Source of the DNA: Puffinus mauretanicus
Lineage: Eukaryota; Chordata; Aves; Procellariiformes; Procellariidae
DNA: 64,000 bases
Direction: 5' to 3'
Assembly: GCA_023333565.1 (NCBI GenBank)
Contig: JAJKFH010003627.1
Coordinates: forward strand, 5,747,501-5,811,500
Position numbers and translations under genes: made by a program. This document shows, piece by piece, positions 61,765 through 64,000 of the stretch. The notes below the pieces were generated by a model, which saw nothing but the letters and a program-made list of their open reading frames with translations, made no database searches and was not told where the DNA came from. The stretch's first letter is position 1, and each line of letters begins with the position of its first letter.

Positions 61765-64000
61765 GAATTTCATTTTAACAGGTCCATTTGATCTCCAGCT
61801 CCTCTGCTAGCCTGCAGATGTAGGCCCAGTGGCCATATGATCACTAGTGTGACTCAGAGAAGCTCTGTGACAGGCAATTTACTTCCTTGGATCTCCCACC
61901 CACGCCCAGCTGGAGGGTTAGCTATCTGATAAAAGAGCTGTGCATCTCAGAGTGTCCGTTCCAATCTTGTCATGGATAACACTGCTCAGTCTGTTCCTAT
62001 AACCCTTGCTCAAAAGCAAATGGGTAGAATTCATCGAAGATCCCCCATGCTGAAATATGTCAGCCTAAAGCAACATCTTGCTGTCCAGGAAGAACCAAAG
62101 TGGGACACTTAACTGGCTTTATATTGGCTAACAAGTGGAAAAGACAACTACAGCCAGATTCTGTCTAGCAACAGATCAGTGAACCTGACTCCCTCTCATT
62201 CTCTGTTTCTCTTGCCTAGCCAATTCTTCTTTTCTCTTTCACCATTGCCAGCTTTTGAGGTTCGGCCATAGACAGTTAACCTGGAAGATCTAGGAACAGC
62301 AAATCCAAAAGGAGATGTAAAGAATGGAAAAGTACTTTGTTCTGTTGTTTTGCAGAAAGATTTTGTTATCCAGTGACTGGAGGGAGAAAAAAAAAAGTAA
62401 CCTTGCTAGTTACTTCCAGCTGAAATAAATCCAAAGGAGAAAATATTCATACAGCAACAGCCTCTAGATCCCAAAGTCTGTTTGTAATTATTCAATGCCT
62501 TCAATGCACTTTCCTTTCAGAAATACAGGAAAGCATCCTTAGCACTAGGCTGCAGAGCAAAAAATATTCATATTTGCCTCTTCTACAAGTCACTTGTTAG
62601 CCCCCCAGAGAGAACTGCTCTGATGGAAAATTCACCCATGGAAAGTTTCAAAGTCTTTAACCTCTGAAATGAGATCTCTAACCTCTTTCCATTTTCTGGA
62701 GTGTTAGATACTGAGTTATGGTTCCTGAAGACTAGTGCGACTGGTGTGCCAAAAGCCCTAAATGACGGTCCCATGTAACTCAGTTTGCTTAAATTCCATG
62801 CTGATGTATTAACCAGCAAGCACATTTGGGTCTCTTTATTGTTTTATCTGCTTTCTGCATATACACTGACATAATTTTATCCTTCTCTTCCTGTTTTATA
62901 TTTGGGGGAATCTTGCCTGGATTAGAAGATCACATGTTCCAGTGCTCAGGATGCAACATTTCAGCATCATAATTCTTGCAGAAAGCCCCAGGGGATCATT
63001 CAGAACAGGAAAAGAAGGCCTGGAAAATATTGTTGTGAAAAATATGGTCAGAAGCATATTTAACTGCCATGTACCCTGTGTAATGGGATCAGTTCAGGAC
63101 CAGCAGAGAGGGGAGAGAGCTGCTTGTCGAAACTCCAGCACCACCTTGTGCAACAGCTGACTGGTCCTGGGAGGTTTCCCATGCAGCTCGTAACGAGGCA
63201 AGGCTCTGCTTCATACGTAAGAGTTGATGGATTCACAGCCCAAATTGCTGGCTCTGTTTATCTCTCTGAGTGTGGTACAAATCCTAGTTATTAAAAATCA
63301 AGAACAGAAAATCCAATTCTAGATGTAATATCAATCCAGGTCCAATTTTGAGGAGGTGAAATAAACTAACTTCAGACACCAATGGACAGTTGACTGCTGC
63401 ACAGTAACACAACACAATTTAGTACAATTTTCCACAGTTGACATATGTTGATCAATACAGGACTCAGAATTTAACAGGCATAGAATTTCAATTAAACTGA
63501 ATTATAGAAGAGTATAGTCATCACCATGCTAGGAAAGAGGTGTTTTAGCAAATGAGACAGACAACCCCACTTTCTGCATGCTGTGCTGCAGCTGGTCTGT
63601 GAATTAAAAAGTGGGCTTTAGCTTTCAAATTTTCATCCACACTTAATTCTTAACCGTATCATTAAGAGAATCTTTTTTTTCTTTCTTTCTTTTCTTTTTC
63701 TTTCACACCTTTTCCATTTCGACTGGGGCTTTGAAAAGGGTAAGCCCTGACAGTTTCTAAACTGACAGTTACTTTGTTCCACAAGTGGGCATGAAGCAAG
63801 ATAAGCAAACACAAGCCCAGATGGGTCAATTCCATTTTGATCACGTTGGTCAGCAGCTGTGGTACGCTGAGCCAAGCCAACGGAGGGCCCAGCCACATGC
63901 ACGTGCTGTGTTGTGCCTATGTATGAAAAACCTTGTGGGATGTGCATTACAGGTTTGATGCTCACTGAAATGCGTTTGTGTGAATGTGCACACTGCAAAT
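61765..64000 (+). other. AGBL4 intron to the window end: no gene seen
   Basis: This is non-coding. A homopyrimidine tract of T and CTTT units lies at 63671-63705. No exon was recognised. Confidence 0.5.
63671..63705. repeat. Homopyrimidine CTTT-type tract
   Basis: This is a 35-base T/C run with CTTT and CTTTT units. It is low-complexity. Confidence 0.8.

Noticed and set aside
1..64000. Endogenous retrovirus, LTR pairs, CRISPR-like arrays or bacterial-type operons
   Set aside because: No paired LTRs, primer-binding site, gag/pol/env motifs, regularly spaced repeats or tightly packed ORFs were seen.

Overview
This is vertebrate nuclear DNA, almost certainly from a bird. It contains one recognisable protein-coding exon. 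The avian call rests on a 5'-truncated but well-preserved CR1 LINE at about 31.18-32.96 kb, which ends in the CR1-type ATTCTATG-like tail, on several older CR1-class remnants, on sparse repeats, and on the absence of any Alu- or L1-like sequence that I could see. There are no bacterial-style genes, operons or CRISPR arrays.

The coding signal is a 163-bp internal exon at 10668-10830 on the + strand. Its 54 complete codons match the C-terminal catalytic part of cytosolic carboxypeptidase 6 (AGBL4/CCP6), a tubulin-deglutamylating M14 metallocarboxypeptidase. The exon has a good pyrimidine tract and CAG acceptor. Its donor, GTATCCTTT, matches the 5' splice-site consensus of U12-type (minor spliceosome) introns. 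I did not find the preceding or following AGBL4 exon, so the window is read as AGBL4 intron on both sides. This fits the very large introns known for this gene in other vertebrates.

Layout: 1-10667 is intron with simple repeats and two antisense CR1-class fossils near 8.0-8.6 kb. 10668-10830 is the exon. 10831-64000 is the next, putatively U12-type, intron. Within that intron are: an old sauropsid interspersed repeat (20.15-20.69 kb), a perfect 14-bp-stem hairpin (23.69 kb), a CpG-dense patch (27.69-27.87 kb), the young CR1 (31.2-33.0 kb), an antisense RT-like fossil (36.0-36.35 kb), AT-rich stretches dense in homeodomain-type TAATTA motifs that look like conserved non-coding elements (44.5-44.8 and 48.25-48.87 kb, more weakly 38.2-38.6 and 55.05-55.83 kb), MIR-like SINE scraps, and an old CR1 3' end (61.27-61.76 kb). 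Two long alternating purine-pyrimidine tracts (2.18 and 59.82 kb) are Z-DNA candidates.

No new multi-gene system is visible. The most useful observations are the AGBL4 exon with its minor-spliceosome donor, the candidate regulatory islands, and the layered CR1 history. Repeat family and conservation calls are by eye, without alignment, and are scored accordingly.
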